From Vibrio orientalis CIP 102891 = ATCC 33934 (GTDB lineage Bacteria > Pseudomonadota > Gammaproteobacteria > Enterobacterales > Vibrionaceae), in assembly GCF_000176235.1 (NCBI RefSeq), contig NZ_ACZV01000004.1:682001-746000 (forward strand): 64,000 nt of DNA, in the 5' to 3' direction. Position numbers and translations under genes: made by a program. Positions 36,677 through 47,617 of the stretch are shown here, one piece after another. Each line of letters begins with the position of its first letter. Within the stretch, counting starts at the first letter, position 1. The notes under the pieces were generated by a model, which made no database searches, was not told where the DNA came from, and was given only the letters and a program-made list of their open reading frames with translations.

Positions 36677-38668
36677 ATGGATCGCAAAAATCTAGCTAAT
36701 GCTATTCGTGCACTAAGCATGGACGGTGTACAACAAGCAAACTCTGGTCACCCAGGCGCACCTATGGGTATGGCTGACATCGCTGAAGTTCTTTGGCGCT
36801 CTCACCTAAACCACAACCCGTCAAACCCAGAGTGGGCTGACCGCGACCGTTTCGTTCTTTCAAACGGCCACGGCTCTATGCTGATTTACTCTCTGCTTCA
36901 CCTTGCTGGTTACGAGCTATCAATCGACGATCTGAAAAACTTCCGTCAACTACACTCTAAGACTCCTGGTCACCCAGAGTATGGTTACGCACCAGGTATC
37001 GAAACAACAACTGGCCCACTAGGTCAAGGTATCACAAACGCTGTTGGTATGGCGCTGGCTGAGAAGACTCTCGCAGCACAATTCAACAAAGAAGGCCACG
37101 ACATCGTTGACCACTTCACTTATGCGTTCATGGGTGATGGTTGTCTGATGGAAGGTATCTCTCACGAAGCATGTTCACTAGCAGGCACGCTAGGTCTTGG
37201 TAAGCTAATCGCTTTCTGGGATGACAACGGTATCTCTATCGATGGTGAAGTTGAAGGTTGGTTCTCTGACGATACGCCTAAGCGTTTTGAAGCATACGGT
37301 TGGCACGTAATTCCAGCGGTAGACGGTCACGACTCTGAAGCGATTAACGCAGCAATCATTGCAGCAAAAGCAGACCCACGCCCTACTCTGATCTGTACTA
37401 AAACTATCATCGGTTTTGGTTCACCAAACAAGTCTGGTTCACACGACTGTCACGGTGCACCACTAGGCGCTGAAGAAATTGCAGCTACACGTAAAGAACT
37501 AGGTTGGGAGCACGGTCCTTTTGAAATTCCGCAAGATGTCTACGCGCAGTGGGACGCGAAAGAAGCAGGCGCAGCTAAGGAAGCAGCGTGGAACGAGAAA
37601 CTTGCAGCTTATGAAGCAGCACACCCTGAGCTGGCAGCTGAATTCAAACGCCGCGTAAACGGTGACCTACCTGCACAGTGGGAAGAGAAAGCAAACCAAA
37701 TCATTGCTGACCTTCAAGCGAACCCAGCAAACATCGCTTCACGTAAAGCGTCTCAAAACGCACTAGAAGCGTTCGGCGCTATGCTACCAGAATTCCTAGG
37801 CGGCTCTGCTGACCTTGCACCTTCTAACCTAACTATGTGGTCTGGTTCTAAGTCTGTTTCTGCTGAAGATGCAGCGGGTAACTACATCCACTACGGTGTA
37901 CGTGAATTCGGTATGACGGCTATCATGAACGGTATTGCGCTACACGGTGGTTTCGTACCATACGGTGCAACTTTCCTAATGTTCATGGAGTACGCTCGTA
38001 ACGCAATGCGTATGGCTGCACTGATGAAAGTTCAGAACATTCAGGTTTACACGCACGACTCTATCGGTCTTGGCGAAGATGGCCCTACTCACCAACCGGT
38101 TGAGCAGATCGCTTCTCTACGTCTAACGCCAAACATGAGCACATGGCGTCCATGTGACCAAGTTGAGTCGGCAGTGGCTTGGAAACTAGCAATCGAGCGT
38201 AAAGATGGCCCTACTTCTCTTATCTTCTCTCGTCAAAACCTTGCACAGCAAGAACGTAGCGAAGAGCAAGTAGCTAACATCGCGAAGGGTGGTTACATCC
38301 TGAAAGATTGTGCAGGCAAGCCAGAGCTTATCCTTATTGCTACAGGTTCTGAAGTTGAGCTAGCGGTTAACGCAGCGGCGGAACTAACGGCTGAAGGTAA
38401 GAAAGTACGCGTAGTTTCTATGCCTGCAACTGATGCGTTCGACAAGCAAGACGTTGAGTACCGTGAATCTGTATTACCATCAGACGTAACAGCTCGTATC
38501 GCTGTTGAAGCTGGCATTGCTGACTTCTGGTACAAGTACGTTGGCTTCGGTGGCAAGATCATCGGTATGACAACATTCGGCGAATCTGCGCCTGCAGGTG
38601 AGCTATTCAAGATGTTCGGCTTCACGACTGAAAACGTCGTGAACACAGCGAAAGAGCTTCTAGCTTAA
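36677..38668 (+). CDS. tkt: Transketolase
   Basis: Thiamine-diphosphate enzyme moving two-carbon units in the pentose phosphate pathway. 663 aa, the length of E. coli TktA. The thiamine-binding motif [13 protein letters not shown] and the [13 protein letters not shown] block lie in the N-terminal domain; [18 protein letters not shown] lies in the pyrimidine domain. Strong codon bias. Pairing with tal here on the probable second chromosome is common in vibrios. Confidence 0.97.
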   Translation: MDRKNLANAIRALSMDGVQQANSGHPGAPMGMADIAEVLWRSHLNHNPSNPEWADRDRFVLSNGHGSMLIYSLLHLAGYELSIDDLKNFRQLHSKTPGHPEYGYAPGIETTTGPLGQGITNAVGMALAEKTLAAQFNKEGHDIVDHFTYAFMGDGCLMEGISHEACSLAGTLGLGKLIAFWDDNGISIDGEVEGWFSDDTPKRFEAYGWHVIPAVDGHDSEAINAAIIAAKADPRPTLICTKTIIGFGSPNKSGSHDCHGAPLGAEEIAATRKELGWEHGPFEIPQDVYAQWDAKEAGAAKEAAWNEKLAAYEAAHPELAAEFKRRVNGDLPAQWEEKANQIIADLQANPANIASRKASQNALEAFGAMLPEFLGGSADLAPSNLTMWSGSKSVSAEDAAGNYIHYGVREFGMTAIMNGIALHGGFVPYGATFLMFMEYARNAMRMAALMKVQNIQVYTHDSIGLGEDGPTHQPVEQIASLRLTPNMSTWRPCDQVESAVAWKLAIERKDGPTSLIFSRQNLAQQERSEEQVANIAKGGYILKDCAGKPELILIATGSEVELAVNAAAELTAEGKKVRVVSMPATDAFDKQDVEYRESVLPSDVTARIAVEAGIADFWYKYVGFGGKIIGMTTFGESAPAGELFKMFGFTTENVVNTAKELLA

Positions 38669-38687
38669 TCACTGCATCTCGATAACT

Positions 38688-38718
38688 AAAAGCCCCGCTC
38701 GTATAGCGGGGCTTTTTT
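38688..38718 (+). terminator. Terminator of tal-tkt
   Basis: A 12-bp stem AAAAGCCCCGCT/AGCGGGGCTTTT with a 5-base loop merging into a T-run. It may also serve the convergent HD-GYP gene. Confidence 0.9.
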
Positions 38719-38750
38719 ATATTTCATATATATTTTCGGAACAGCTGAGA

Positions 38751-41630
38751 TTAGCAAACTTCCTCTTTTGACACCTTACCTCTTAAATAATTCGAGCAGT
38801 CAACTGAGTCCTGCTGTTCTGGTTCCATGTATTCTTTGGCAAAACGCATGTAGACACCAGAGGATAAAAACAGCTCAAATAGGTCTGGGTCAAGGTGTCC
38901 ATCTTTAACCATAAAGCTCATTATCTTAATTGATTCGGATAGAGTCTTCGCTTTTTTGTAAGGACGATCGGTGCTCGTCAGTGCTTCAAATACGTCAGCG
39001 ATTGCCATGATGCGAGCTGTCAATGGCATCTCGTCTCCCTTCAGCCCCATCGGATAACCAGTACCGTCCATCTTTTCATGATGACCACCAGCAATTTTAG
39101 CTACATCACGCATGTGTTTAGGAAACGGTAAGGATTCCAAAATATTTATGGATTGAATAATATGATCGTTAATAATAAACCGGTCTTCGTCAGCTAATGT
39201 TCCTCGGCGCGTCGATAAATTATAGAGTTCACCTAGATTGGCTTGATAGTCGGTTGCTTTCAATGTAAAACGTTCATCATTAACCCGAGCGAAATCCCAA
39301 GGGACAAGGTGCTCGGGTAAGTCAGCCAACACTTGCTCAGTAGTTGGTAACGGCGGCTGCTCTTGGCTCCTTTGCTGTTCAACCCAAGATATCCCTGCCG
39401 TTTTACTTAATGTTCTCGTCCATGTTTGCTCAGCGATCTTATGTAACCGACGAATATCACCATCATCAACAAACTCGCCTCCCAAATTAAGTTCAGCGAT
39501 AAATTCAAAGTCTTTATTTACTTGAACATTATGCGCGTCTAGTTGCTGCAAGTGTTCAGTCGTAAGCTCACCATGCTGCGCCTTAAGGAGCTCAATCTCT
39601 TTTTCCCTTTTTATAACCTCAAATCGCATCCGCACTTCATGAATTCGGTTATAAATCGTTTCCAGTTTCGTCGCTTTATCAACAATATGCTCCGGAGTGG
39701 TAATCTTTCCACAATCGTGGAGCCAACTTGCCATTTTCAACTCTTCCCACTGTTTCGGAGTCAAGCTAAAACCTTTAAAGACTCCATATTGAGAATCTTG
39801 CGCAGCTTGAGTTAACCACTCGGTTATTACAGGAACACGCTGACAATGATTCCCAGTGTAAGGAGACTTCCTATCGAGCGAGCCTGCAAATACCTGAATA
39901 AATGAATCAAGTAATGATTTTTGTGCATCCATCATATCGTGAGTTTCTATTGTAACTGACGTAAAACCGAGCAAAGTGTGTAGGTAGTCTTCGTAAGATT
40001 GATAACGTTCAAGAGCGTTATCCCCTTCATAAAGTACCCCAAACGATCCAATGACACTTCCTGAACGATCCATAAGTGGAATACATATGACCTTTCCAGC
40101 TCGACTCTTATCCCAAGGAACATCAAGTCTCTCTATATCCTCTGCATTAAATATGGCCACTTTGTTCGCAACAAATAGCTCATTCATTACTTTTCTTGCT
40201 TCCGACACAGGGAGTGTACGAGCAACAGCTTGACTCTCATCAATACCCTCATACCAAACATATTTGGGCACCAGTGTTTCATTCTCTGTATCATGCAAAT
40301 ACAATAATACTCCACTCGCCTCAACAGCTTTTGCGGTCTCACGACAAACTAAACTAAGCATGTCATCGAGGTTTTCTTTGTTAGCAATGTTATTGGTCAA
40401 AGAAATAAATTGGCTAATGGTGGATCGTGTCGACCTCTGAGCCTGATTAAGCTCTTCTATTTCGCGGATATAGCTGTGTGGAGTCTTATCATCTTTATCA
40501 AACTTGAAGCTTTCAATGTCTTTCGCATTCTGCGTTGCTCGTTTTATTGGTTTTGATATATACACCGAAACGGCAAATATGCCAGGTAGTATAAGTAGTA
40601 AGACAACTAGCGAGGTGTAGATTGTTTGCTTTTTGATTAAGGCTCCATTGTCAAAAAGGTCCGCAGCCTTAGCTGTCATGAGAAGATGAAATGTTTGCCC
40701 CTGTAACGGCTGAAACGTCACTACTTGACCAAACCACTTCTCTCCTTCAAATTCGAACAAACCAAGCTTTCCATCTCTTTGGTTCTTATTAATCGCATAA
40801 AGAGCCACCTTGTTTGGTAGTTCATCTAATTTATCGGTTAGCAGTGCTGACGGTATGTTTGCATCGAGCCTGTCACTGAAGGCAAATACTTGGCCAACAT
40901 CGTTGTATAGAACGCGGATAGAAGAGTCATTCGTAAGTGTATCGGTCAATGAGCTGTGTATATCTTCCAACAATACCTCAGCGGTTATGACGATCCCGTT
41001 ATCATTCTTTCTGTAGATATTCACCCCCACCATTTCAGATATAGGCAAAAGCGTCGGTGAGGAAATTAAACTTTTTTCGGTTTGCGCATCACTAAACCAG
41101 CTATGCGACTTATATAAAATAACTTTACTGGCATCTATCTCCGTAAACTGCGTAAGATGTTCATCGCTCCCTCGAATTTGAACCGTACCGTTATTGTTGT
41201 GAGCAATTATAATTTTGACGCTACTATCCACGTTTAAACGCCTAGCCATCATCTGATTCTTTACTCTTGAAACGGAGAAAAAATCACCGGACGGATAATA
41301 AAACGAATAGGAAGATACATGGGGAGATTCTTTTAGAAGATGGACAATTTGGGGCAGCACTTTTTCTCGTACATCGACTTCTGATGAATTGATTGCGTAA
41401 CTTTTCCTAAAGGCACCAATCATAGTAAATGCGGTACTATAGTGTTGATTCAATTGATGTCGTGTTTCTGTTGCAATGCGATAGAATAGTTTGCCATTGG
41501 CTTCTAAAAGTAGCTCTGACAACCCCTTATTGGTTAACCAAATTTGCGTCCCTGAAGCTAACACAACAACGAATATAATCACTGTCGTCAAATGGACGTG
41601 AATTGGTAGGATTGCTCTTCTGACGTTCAT
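38751..41630 (-). CDS. Membrane HD-GYP phosphodiesterase with sensor and GAF domains
   Basis: 959 aa. A membrane helix (about 12-33), a large periplasmic dCache-like sensor, a second helix (about 337-358) and a GAF domain (about 419-560) come first. An HD-GYP catalytic domain follows with HD in [14 protein letters not shown] (638-639) and [11 protein letters not shown] (850-860). About 150 residues, rich in coiled coil, separate the two halves of the HD-GYP core, which are normally close. Expected activity is hydrolysis of cyclic di-GMP. Start is the ATG at 41630 (AAGGGA upstream) rather than a TTG at 41657. Confidence 0.88.
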   Translation of the reverse strand: MNVRRAILPIHVHLTTVIIFVVVLASGTQIWLTNKGLSELLLEANGKLFYRIATETRHQLNQHYSTAFTMIGAFRKSYAINSSEVDVREKVLPQIVHLLKESPHVSSYSFYYPSGDFFSVSRVKNQMMARRLNVDSSVKIIIAHNNNGTVQIRGSDEHLTQFTEIDASKVILYKSHSWFSDAQTEKSLISSPTLLPISEMVGVNIYRKNDNGIVITAEVLLEDIHSSLTDTLTNDSSIRVLYNDVGQVFAFSDRLDANIPSALLTDKLDELPNKVALYAINKNQRDGKLGLFEFEGEKWFGQVVTFQPLQGQTFHLLMTAKAADLFDNGALIKKQTIYTSLVVLLLILPGIFAVSVYISKPIKRATQNAKDIESFKFDKDDKTPHSYIREIEELNQAQRSTRSTISQFISLTNNIANKENLDDMLSLVCRETAKAVEASGVLLYLHDTENETLVPKYVWYEGIDESQAVARTLPVSEARKVMNELFVANKVAIFNAEDIERLDVPWDKSRAGKVICIPLMDRSGSVIGSFGVLYEGDNALERYQSYEDYLHTLLGFTSVTIETHDMMDAQKSLLDSFIQVFAGSLDRKSPYTGNHCQRVPVITEWLTQAAQDSQYGVFKGFSLTPKQWEELKMASWLHDCGKITTPEHIVDKATKLETIYNRIHEVRMRFEVIKREKEIELLKAQHGELTTEHLQQLDAHNVQVNKDFEFIAELNLGGEFVDDGDIRRLHKIAEQTWTRTLSKTAGISWVEQQRSQEQPPLPTTEQVLADLPEHLVPWDFARVNDERFTLKATDYQANLGELYNLSTRRGTLADEDRFIINDHIIQSINILESLPFPKHMRDVAKIAGGHHEKMDGTGYPMGLKGDEMPLTARIMAIADVFEALTSTDRPYKKAKTLSESIKIMSFMVKDGHLDPDLFELFLSSGVYMRFAKEYMEPEQQDSVDCSNYLRGKVSKEEVC

Positions 41631-41923
41631 TAGTCTATTTCCCTTAGCCTTTTCCAACTAGTTTAAAATAGCAACTTTTTGCCCGAACATATTGAAACAG
41701 CGAACAATCTTATATATGAGTCATTCATTATATTGATATTTGCGATCCTCCAAGCATTTCCTACCTCCCTCCAATTTGAACGCCTAACACAAAACAGGCT
41801 ACGACATTCATTGGCCTGACTGCCTTTTCAGCCTTTATTGTGTCATTACGGAATTTCGACTATTCCAAATTTACACTCGCCAGCCTTTATCATTCTTCTA
41901 AAGCAATAATGAAGGCTGTATTT

Positions 41924-42430
41924 ATGTCATCCAATACGAATCTACCCATTTCACCTCCAGGAACGGAGACAAAGCTGAAAAGGATTGCTGCAACATTTTT
42001 CTCTAGCGTATTTAAAATCGCGTTTGCGCTGTTCACCTTAGTTGGTGCATCGGTGCTGCTGTCCAAACTTGGTACCGTGCATGGTAAAGACCTACCGGAA
42101 GAGTATTTTTCCAATGGTTATCCTTCGATATTGAGGCTACTGGATTCAGAAGTCTTCATGGGCTTTATCTTCTTTGTCACCGTCGCGATTTTGGTTTACG
42201 TCGTTTATCTTCTGTGGCAATTGCACGAAGTCGCCGTCCATCGAGCGGCGAAAATGTCGAGTGCTCACACACAGATCGTCTTCGCCCTATCCCTTTGTGG
42301 TCTGTTTATCGACAAAACATGGTGGGTTTTGGCCATCATCATCGCTTTTGCTCGTTGGGATGTATTAGCCGCAGAGGTCTCGAACATCATCCGCAACGGT
42401 CGCCACCCTATTAGTAAGTCAGAGGAATAA
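41924..42430 (+). CDS. Inner-membrane protein paired with HlyD-family gene
   Basis: 168 aa with three or so hydrophobic segments (near residues 30-50, 80-105, 120-140). I start at the ATG at 41924 (MSSNTNLPIS), which has GAAGG about 8 bases upstream; longer frames to 41909 or 41840 are possible. It ends 3 bases before the HlyD-family gene, so they are co-translated. The pair recalls the YiaW/YiaV-type arrangement of a small membrane protein with an HlyD-like one, but I do not recognise this one with confidence. Confidence 0.7.
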   Translation: MSSNTNLPISPPGTETKLKRIAATFFSSVFKIAFALFTLVGASVLLSKLGTVHGKDLPEEYFSNGYPSILRLLDSEVFMGFIFFVTVAILVYVVYLLWQLHEVAVHRAAKMSSAHTQIVFALSLCGLFIDKTWWVLAIIIAFARWDVLAAEVSNIIRNGRHPISKSEE

Positions 42431-42433
42431 ACC

Positions 42434-43465
42434 ATGAAAGAGATCATGCTCCCTTATGTCTTTATTTGTTGGCTACTCGTTAAAACAGGCGTAGTACGTT
42501 GGACACTGAAAAACGCAGCGATAATCATTGGTATTGGTGCTCTTTTGGCCCTATCGCTGTTCACCGCCCATCGCTTCTGGTCACCGGCTGACTTAACCGA
42601 CAGTACCACCGTTAAAGCGCCTCATGCCGTACTCAGCCCGTTAGTTGGTCAAGAGGTAGAACAAGTATTCGTTGAGCATAACCAAATGCTCAATCAAGGC
42701 GATTTGATTTACACCTTACGCACTGAAGACACGTCCTCTCAAATCGACGGTCTGAATGCACAAAAAGATGCCGCACAAGCAGAAATACTGGCTTTAACTC
42801 ATCAAATCAATAACGATAAAAAGCAACTCGATAGACTGACTCAGCTGAATGATTTTGCCCAAGAGTCTGCTCGTGATGATTTACGAACGCGCATAGAATC
42901 GACTGACGCGAAGATTGCTGCCGTTAATGCGCAAATCTTAAGTGTCGAAGCACAAATCGCCACAGCAACATGGCAAAACGATCGCCGTGAAGTACGCGCG
43001 CCTTTTGACGGTCAGCTATCGATTGCGAATATTGTTGAAGGCACACGTCTAGGCAATATGCACCTCTACGATACCAGCAAGAAATTCGTTGAAATGCGCA
43101 TTGCCGATCAAACCTACCGCAATATTGAAGTTGGCCAGTTTGCTGAATTTTATGTGAATGCTTATCCTGGCGAAATCTTCCGTGGTCGCGTGCATAGTTT
43201 AACGGCGGGCACAGGTGAAGCACGAGTGTCAGTGATGAATGGCTCCCAACACGTACGCCAACACGTAGGTAATAACATGGGCAGCCATGGACGTACCATT
43301 GTGATTGAATTTGAAGAGCCAGAAGGCTACAACGTCCCTATTGGTGCAACAGGTTCAGGCTGGGTATCGGCGAAGAAACCCCATGAGGCATTAGGCTTTA
43401 TGGATATCATTGGTGCGGCTACAGTCAGACTCAAAGCCTACAAGTCCTACCTATCGGCTTTATAA
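42434..43465 (+). CDS. HlyD-family membrane fusion protein
   Basis: 343 aa. An inner-membrane helix (about 24-45) is followed by the first half of a biotinyl-lipoyl domain (VKAPHAVLSPLVGQEVEQVF), a long coiled-coil hairpin (about 95-180) and the second lipoyl half (VRAPFDGQLSIANIVEGTRL). A beta-barrel region completes it. It would bridge inner membrane and periplasm for an efflux or export function. No transporter or outer-membrane factor gene is next to it, so the partner must be elsewhere. Confidence 0.85.
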   Translation: MKEIMLPYVFICWLLVKTGVVRWTLKNAAIIIGIGALLALSLFTAHRFWSPADLTDSTTVKAPHAVLSPLVGQEVEQVFVEHNQMLNQGDLIYTLRTEDTSSQIDGLNAQKDAAQAEILALTHQINNDKKQLDRLTQLNDFAQESARDDLRTRIESTDAKIAAVNAQILSVEAQIATATWQNDRREVRAPFDGQLSIANIVEGTRLGNMHLYDTSKKFVEMRIADQTYRNIEVGQFAEFYVNAYPGEIFRGRVHSLTAGTGEARVSVMNGSQHVRQHVGNNMGSHGRTIVIEFEEPEGYNVPIGATGSGWVSAKKPHEALGFMDIIGAATVRLKAYKSYLSAL

Positions 43466-43474
43466 AACCTGAAA

Positions 43475-43506
43475 AGCGCCTACTCCAAGGCGCTGTTTCT
43501 TTTTTG
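43475..43506 (+). terminator. Terminator of the HlyD-family unit
   Basis: A 7-bp stem AGCGCCT/AGGCGCT with a 6-base loop followed by GTTTCTTTTTT. Confidence 0.8.
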
Positions 43507-43507
43507 C

Positions 43508-44314
43508 CTACTTTGCCGGTACGATACACTCATCGACGATAGGCACGATGAGTTCCATTAACCATTTTTGCTTGGCTGCTGAACGGAGCGATGATTTGCA
43601 AATGAGTGCAACATCCAAGTTAAGTGGGCAATGCTGTTTTTCATCGTAATAAGGCTCATATCGAAGAGTAAAATAATCATCCATTAACTGGTTGATAAGG
43701 TGGACACTATCAACAATGATTCCCGCCTCTAAATCGGGCTCGAGTGCTTTAAAATGGTCTTGGTGTTCATTGACGCCTGAAATAATGAACTTCACATACT
43801 CGCCAGATTGATTACCTTCAAAGTAGCCAGCGCCTGAGTGGATCTTCCTTTGATAAAAGCTTTGCGGTTTATCACTTAAGACATGTAACCCTACGTCTAC
43901 CTGCTCTTCCAATATGAGCGGCTCGCTGTGTTCACTCCATTGTCGTAGTTCAATGACCGCATCGGTTTGTGCACGAATCGCTTTGATTAAGGGCTTACCA
44001 ATTTTCACCAAATACGGTTCGGCTACATGTATGGTTATCTTATCTAAGTCTTTGGGGTCAAAGCCTTCCGGTGCTAGCGCCAAATCTAATTGGTCTAAGG
44101 CGTTCTTAAGCTTTGGTTCGATGGCTAGCGCGTAATCTGTCGGGACTAAGCCAGAGGCCTCACGCACAAACAATGGGTCACCGAGGTCTTGTCTCAGCTG
44201 AGCCAAGACCTTAGAGACGTATGATTGTGACCGCCCTAACTTAAGCGCCGCGCGTTGTGTTGAATGGGTTTGCATCAAAGCAAGGAAGACATGTAAAGCG
44301 TTTAAGTCGTGCAT
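43508..44314 (-). CDS. LysR-family regulator, short
   Basis: 268 aa, shorter than the usual 290-310. N-terminal helix-turn-helix (STQRAALKLGRSQSYVSKVL, residues about 18-37) and a reduced effector domain. It is convergent with the HlyD pair and divergent from the universal stress gene 255 bases away. Either could be its target; the sequence does not decide. Confidence 0.83.
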   Translation of the reverse strand: MHDLNALHVFLALMQTHSTQRAALKLGRSQSYVSKVLAQLRQDLGDPLFVREASGLVPTDYALAIEPKLKNALDQLDLALAPEGFDPKDLDKITIHVAEPYLVKIGKPLIKAIRAQTDAVIELRQWSEHSEPLILEEQVDVGLHVLSDKPQSFYQRKIHSGAGYFEGNQSGEYVKFIISGVNEHQDHFKALEPDLEAGIIVDSVHLINQLMDDYFTLRYEPYYDEKQHCPLNLDVALICKSSLRSAAKQKWLMELIVPIVDECIVPAK

Positions 44315-44569
44315 CCGTGGTAGGCCTCGTGTAACAATCCTTATAACTTATCGGATATAAGTAACGAAGCCAACTTAGGCCTAACTGAAATGAGCGATAC
44401 GCAATCATTCAAGCACAACTAGTCACAATAACTTGTTTACTCATTATCCGAGCTTAAGAGTGAGCATTCTATTTAGCTAACACCTTTACACCCTAGCTGT
44501 TTTTAAGTTTTGAATTAAAGTGGAAATTTCATCGCTTAGCGTCAAAACTTGAAGTACAAGGAGGTGTTT

Positions 44570-45505
44570 ATGCAAAAATTCAACAACATACTGTTCTTGA
44601 GTAAGGGCGTAATGGATAACAACCAGTCGCTCGATTTGTCGATCCGTTTGGCTTGGCGCAACAAAGCCAAATTGGCCGGCCTCATTGTTTGCCCTCACCT
44701 TCCTAGTGATATGCAAGAATACCAGGAGCACTACGAAGGTTCACTTTTAGAGTCGCTGCAAAGTCAAATTAATACTAGCCTTTCTGACCATCACTTAACC
44801 AATGAAGATCTGGATGTGCCTGTTGAGTTAGTTACCGCAGAAAAGCCGGATATTCAAGCAATTCGTCATATTCAAAAACACAAAATCGATCTTGTGTTCA
44901 AAGATGCAGAGCGAAGTAAAAACAACGCTAAAGGCCTGCGCGCAATTGATATGAGCTTGCTGCGTAAATGCCCCTGTGCCGTATGGCTTAATCGACCATC
45001 AGACAAGCCAAGCATCAAGCAAAGAGTCGCTGTTGCGGTTAACCCCAATGCAACCTCAGACGAAGAACGCGCGCTATCCATTGACCTGCTCAAACTAAGC
45101 CGCTCTATCGCTGATAATTGTGACAGCCAACTTCATATCATCTCTTGTTGGGAATACGTATTGGAAAGCTACCTGACAGATAACGTCTGGTTTAAAGCCT
45201 CTGAACAAGAGCTTGAGAGTCACATCTCTCAAGCGAAGAAGCAACATTCAGAAGCGCTACAAGCATTAGTAGATGCGGCGGAAATTGGCGGTGATATTAC
45301 CCTGCACCGACTGCACGGTACCGCAGACGACGAGATCCCGACTTGTGTTGAGGAAATAAATGTCGATGTATTAGTGATGGGGACATTAGCTCGTACGGGA
45401 ATACAAGGCGTGATGATTGGCAACACCGCAGAGAACATTGTTCAAAATGTCGATTGCTCTCTTGTGGCACTCAAGTCAAAACAGTTCTGCTCTCCAATCG
45501 AATAA
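44570..45505 (+). CDS. Two-domain universal stress protein (UspE-like)
   Basis: 311 aa made of two Usp domains. The second has an ATP-binding type loop at its end, GTLARTGIQGVMIGNTAENI; the first (to about residue 150) is more divergent, like UspE. Start is the ATG at 44570, with an excellent AAGGAGGTG 4 bases upstream; a frame to 44549 overlaps this element. Cytoplasmic; family role in stress survival. Own terminator downstream. Confidence 0.88.
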   Translation: MQKFNNILFLSKGVMDNNQSLDLSIRLAWRNKAKLAGLIVCPHLPSDMQEYQEHYEGSLLESLQSQINTSLSDHHLTNEDLDVPVELVTAEKPDIQAIRHIQKHKIDLVFKDAERSKNNAKGLRAIDMSLLRKCPCAVWLNRPSDKPSIKQRVAVAVNPNATSDEERALSIDLLKLSRSIADNCDSQLHIISCWEYVLESYLTDNVWFKASEQELESHISQAKKQHSEALQALVDAAEIGGDITLHRLHGTADDEIPTCVEEINVDVLVMGTLARTGIQGVMIGNTAENIVQNVDCSLVALKSKQFCSPIE

Positions 45506-45530
45506 CACCAGACGCTAAGAGACAAACGAA

Positions 45531-45557
45531 AAAGGCCGAGCGAATTGCTCGGCCTTT
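45531..45557 (+). terminator. Terminator of the universal stress gene
   Basis: A perfect 11-bp stem AAAGGCCGAGC/GCTCGGCCTTT with a GAATT loop, followed by GTATG. Confidence 0.85.
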
Positions 45558-45920
45558 GTATGTACACAACATTTCTATGTCGCGACAGTCGATGTCACTA
45601 GATCGAAATCAGACACCTGCTCAACAAGGCACCTAGTGATGTGGGATATGGCGTTCACATTGCCGATGATCATTTCAATCATCAAACGATCTGCAGGTAG
45701 TGCCCTTCCTCATATTTTGGTTTGATTCGCACAAATCATATACACAACTAATTGCATTAAATATATAATCCACAGTTAAGGTAAGGTTTATGCCTCATTA
45801 GCCTTTTTATTAACTCATTCGTATGAGATTGGTTCTAAAACAACGTTTTCCGATTGAATGTCACAGCAAGGCATTCAATCAGCTAGGCGAGTAACTGTAC
45901 ACAAACAGAGTGACTAATAG
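45558..45920. other. Intergenic stretch before the accessory region
   Basis: About 360 bases with no supported gene. It probably holds the promoter for the small ORF and DUF4041-type gene that follow (several AT-rich -10-like stretches near 45740-45780). An inverted pair TGCATTCAATC-like around 45855-45880 (GATTGAATGTC...GGCATTCAATC) could be a weak operator. Confidence 0.35.
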
Positions 45921-46037
45921 ATGAGGCAACTTATTAAACTAGACGTACTAGCAATTATTGTCGTTAGTATCGTTTTATTCAGAATGGATAGTATCAGGCA
46001 ACTCGCAGAAGTCGCTCAATCCACCACAACAAAATAA
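45921..46037 (+). CDS. 38-aa single-span membrane peptide
   Basis: ATG at 45921, stop at 46035-46037. The peptide begins MRQLIKLDVLAIIVVSIVLF, so residues about 7-20 are a short hydrophobic span, and ends AQSTTTK. It lies 23 bases before the DUF4041-type gene in the same direction. The ribosome-binding site is weak (GAGTGA about 7 bases upstream), so confidence is moderate. No family recognised. Confidence 0.45.
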   Translation: MRQLIKLDVLAIIVVSIVLFRMDSIRQLAEVAQSTTTK

Positions 46038-46060
46038 CTAATATTGGTTAGGTGTAAATT

Positions 46061-47593
46061 ATGAATACAACCGCATTCATTGCGCTTATTATCTTTTGTT
46101 TGCCACTTCTCCTTTTAGCAATCTCTTACCATAAGGCTAAAAAAAGAAAACTAGAATTTGAAGACCAACTCAAGCAAGTAAATCGAGAGAAAAGTAGGCT
46201 TAAAAATGAAAAGGCCCAGTTGCTAAGCAAATATCAGCCAATCATCGATATGGAGCTACACACACAGCGATTGCTCGATGAGGCTGAAGAACAGGCGGCT
46301 TCTACCCGTCTCGAGGCAGAAGGCGTTTATGCAGAAGCGGAACAACTTCGCAAAGAAACCCGCCAAAAGCTTAGTGAGGCAAAAGACAAAGCTGAACTAA
46401 TAAAAAATGAAGCACGTGAAGAGGCTAATAAGGTCGTTAGCTATGCGGAAGAACAAGCTAAGGAAATTGCGGGTGATGCATACGAAGCGAAAGCAAAAGC
46501 GGATACCTATGAAAAAGCTATTCGTGCAATGCGTAATACTATTGATGGCTACAAAGACGATTACATCATTCCGAACCATTCTGTATTGGATGACCTAGCA
46601 GATGAGTTTAGCCATAAAGACGCAGGTGAAGAATTAAAAGCAGCCCGTAAGCGTGTCAAGACGATGGTTCAGGAGGGTCACGCTGGTGCATGTGACTATG
46701 TAGAAGCACACCGAAAAACTTATGCAATCCATTTCGCTGTCGACGCTTTCAACGGTAAAGTGGATAGTGCTTTGGCAAAAGTGAAACACGACAATTTTGG
46801 TAAAATTAAGCAAGAAATCATTGATGCTTTTGCGCTAGTTAATCACAACGGAGCTCCGTTTCGTAATGCTAGAATTAACCAAGAGTTCTTAGATGCTCGC
46901 CTAACTGAACTTAAATGGGCGGTTGCCACTTTTGAGTTAAAAAAGATCGAGAAAGATGAGCAAGCGGCAATCAAAGCACAAATTCGCGAAGAAGAACGTG
47001 CTATTCGAGAAGCAGAAAAAGCTCGTAAAGAAGCCGAGAAAGAAGAAAAGATGCTTCAAAAAGCTCTTGAGAAAGCTCGAGCTGAACTGAGCAAAGCAAG
47101 TGACGAGCAAAAAGCAGAGTATGAAGCTCAGTTAGCAGAATTGGAAGGTAAACTACAAGAAGCAGAAGAGAAAGGACAACGTGCACTTTCTATGGCGCAG
47201 CAAACCCGCCGCGGCCATGTCTATGTTATAAGTAACGTCGGCAGCTTTGGCGAAGAAGTATTCAAGATAGGTATGACTCGCCGACTAGAACCGATGGATC
47301 GCGTTAAAGAACTGGGCGATGCCTCTGTTCCATTCTCATTTGACGTTCATGCTATGATTTTCAGCGAAGACGCTCCTGCACTAGAGAATGAACTTCATCG
47401 TCGATTCAATCAACAGTCAGTAAACAAGATTAACCCTCGTAAAGAGTTCTTCCGTACGACGATAACTGAAGTTAAGCAAGCGGTTGAGCAACATGGTATT
47501 CAAGATGTTCATTGGACCATGAAAGCTGAAGCTGCGGAGTACCGTGAAAGCGTAGCTATCGGAAAAGTACAACAAAATGAGGCTGCGGCCTAG
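46061..47593 (+). CDS. Membrane-anchored DUF4041-like coiled-coil protein with GIY-YIG-type (T5orf172/Mug113) C-terminus
   Basis: 510 aa. An N-terminal membrane helix (about 5-22) and a long charged coiled coil (about 25-150) come first. A DUF4041-like region (about 150-300) and a second coiled coil (about 300-380) follow. The C-terminal T5orf172/Mug113-type domain starts HVYVISNVGSFGEEVFKIGM, with R407, Glu442/444 and the NPRKEFF block, which match the GIY-YIG layout (Tyr, K-I-G, Arg, Glu, Asn). Such domains occur in phage and defence contexts. It lies just outside the guaC-derived repeat and is transcribed towards it. Confidence 0.78.
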   Translation: MNTTAFIALIIFCLPLLLLAISYHKAKKRKLEFEDQLKQVNREKSRLKNEKAQLLSKYQPIIDMELHTQRLLDEAEEQAASTRLEAEGVYAEAEQLRKETRQKLSEAKDKAELIKNEAREEANKVVSYAEEQAKEIAGDAYEAKAKADTYEKAIRAMRNTIDGYKDDYIIPNHSVLDDLADEFSHKDAGEELKAARKRVKTMVQEGHAGACDYVEAHRKTYAIHFAVDAFNGKVDSALAKVKHDNFGKIKQEIIDAFALVNHNGAPFRNARINQEFLDARLTELKWAVATFELKKIEKDEQAAIKAQIREEERAIREAEKARKEAEKEEKMLQKALEKARAELSKASDEQKAEYEAQLAELEGKLQEAEEKGQRALSMAQQTRRGHVYVISNVGSFGEEVFKIGMTRRLEPMDRVKELGDASVPFSFDVHAMIFSEDAPALENELHRRFNQQSVNKINPRKEFFRTTITEVKQAVEQHGIQDVHWTMKAEAAEYRESVAIGKVQQNEAAA

Positions 47594-47617
47594 TAATCAG
47601 CTTTATTGATATTCGCT

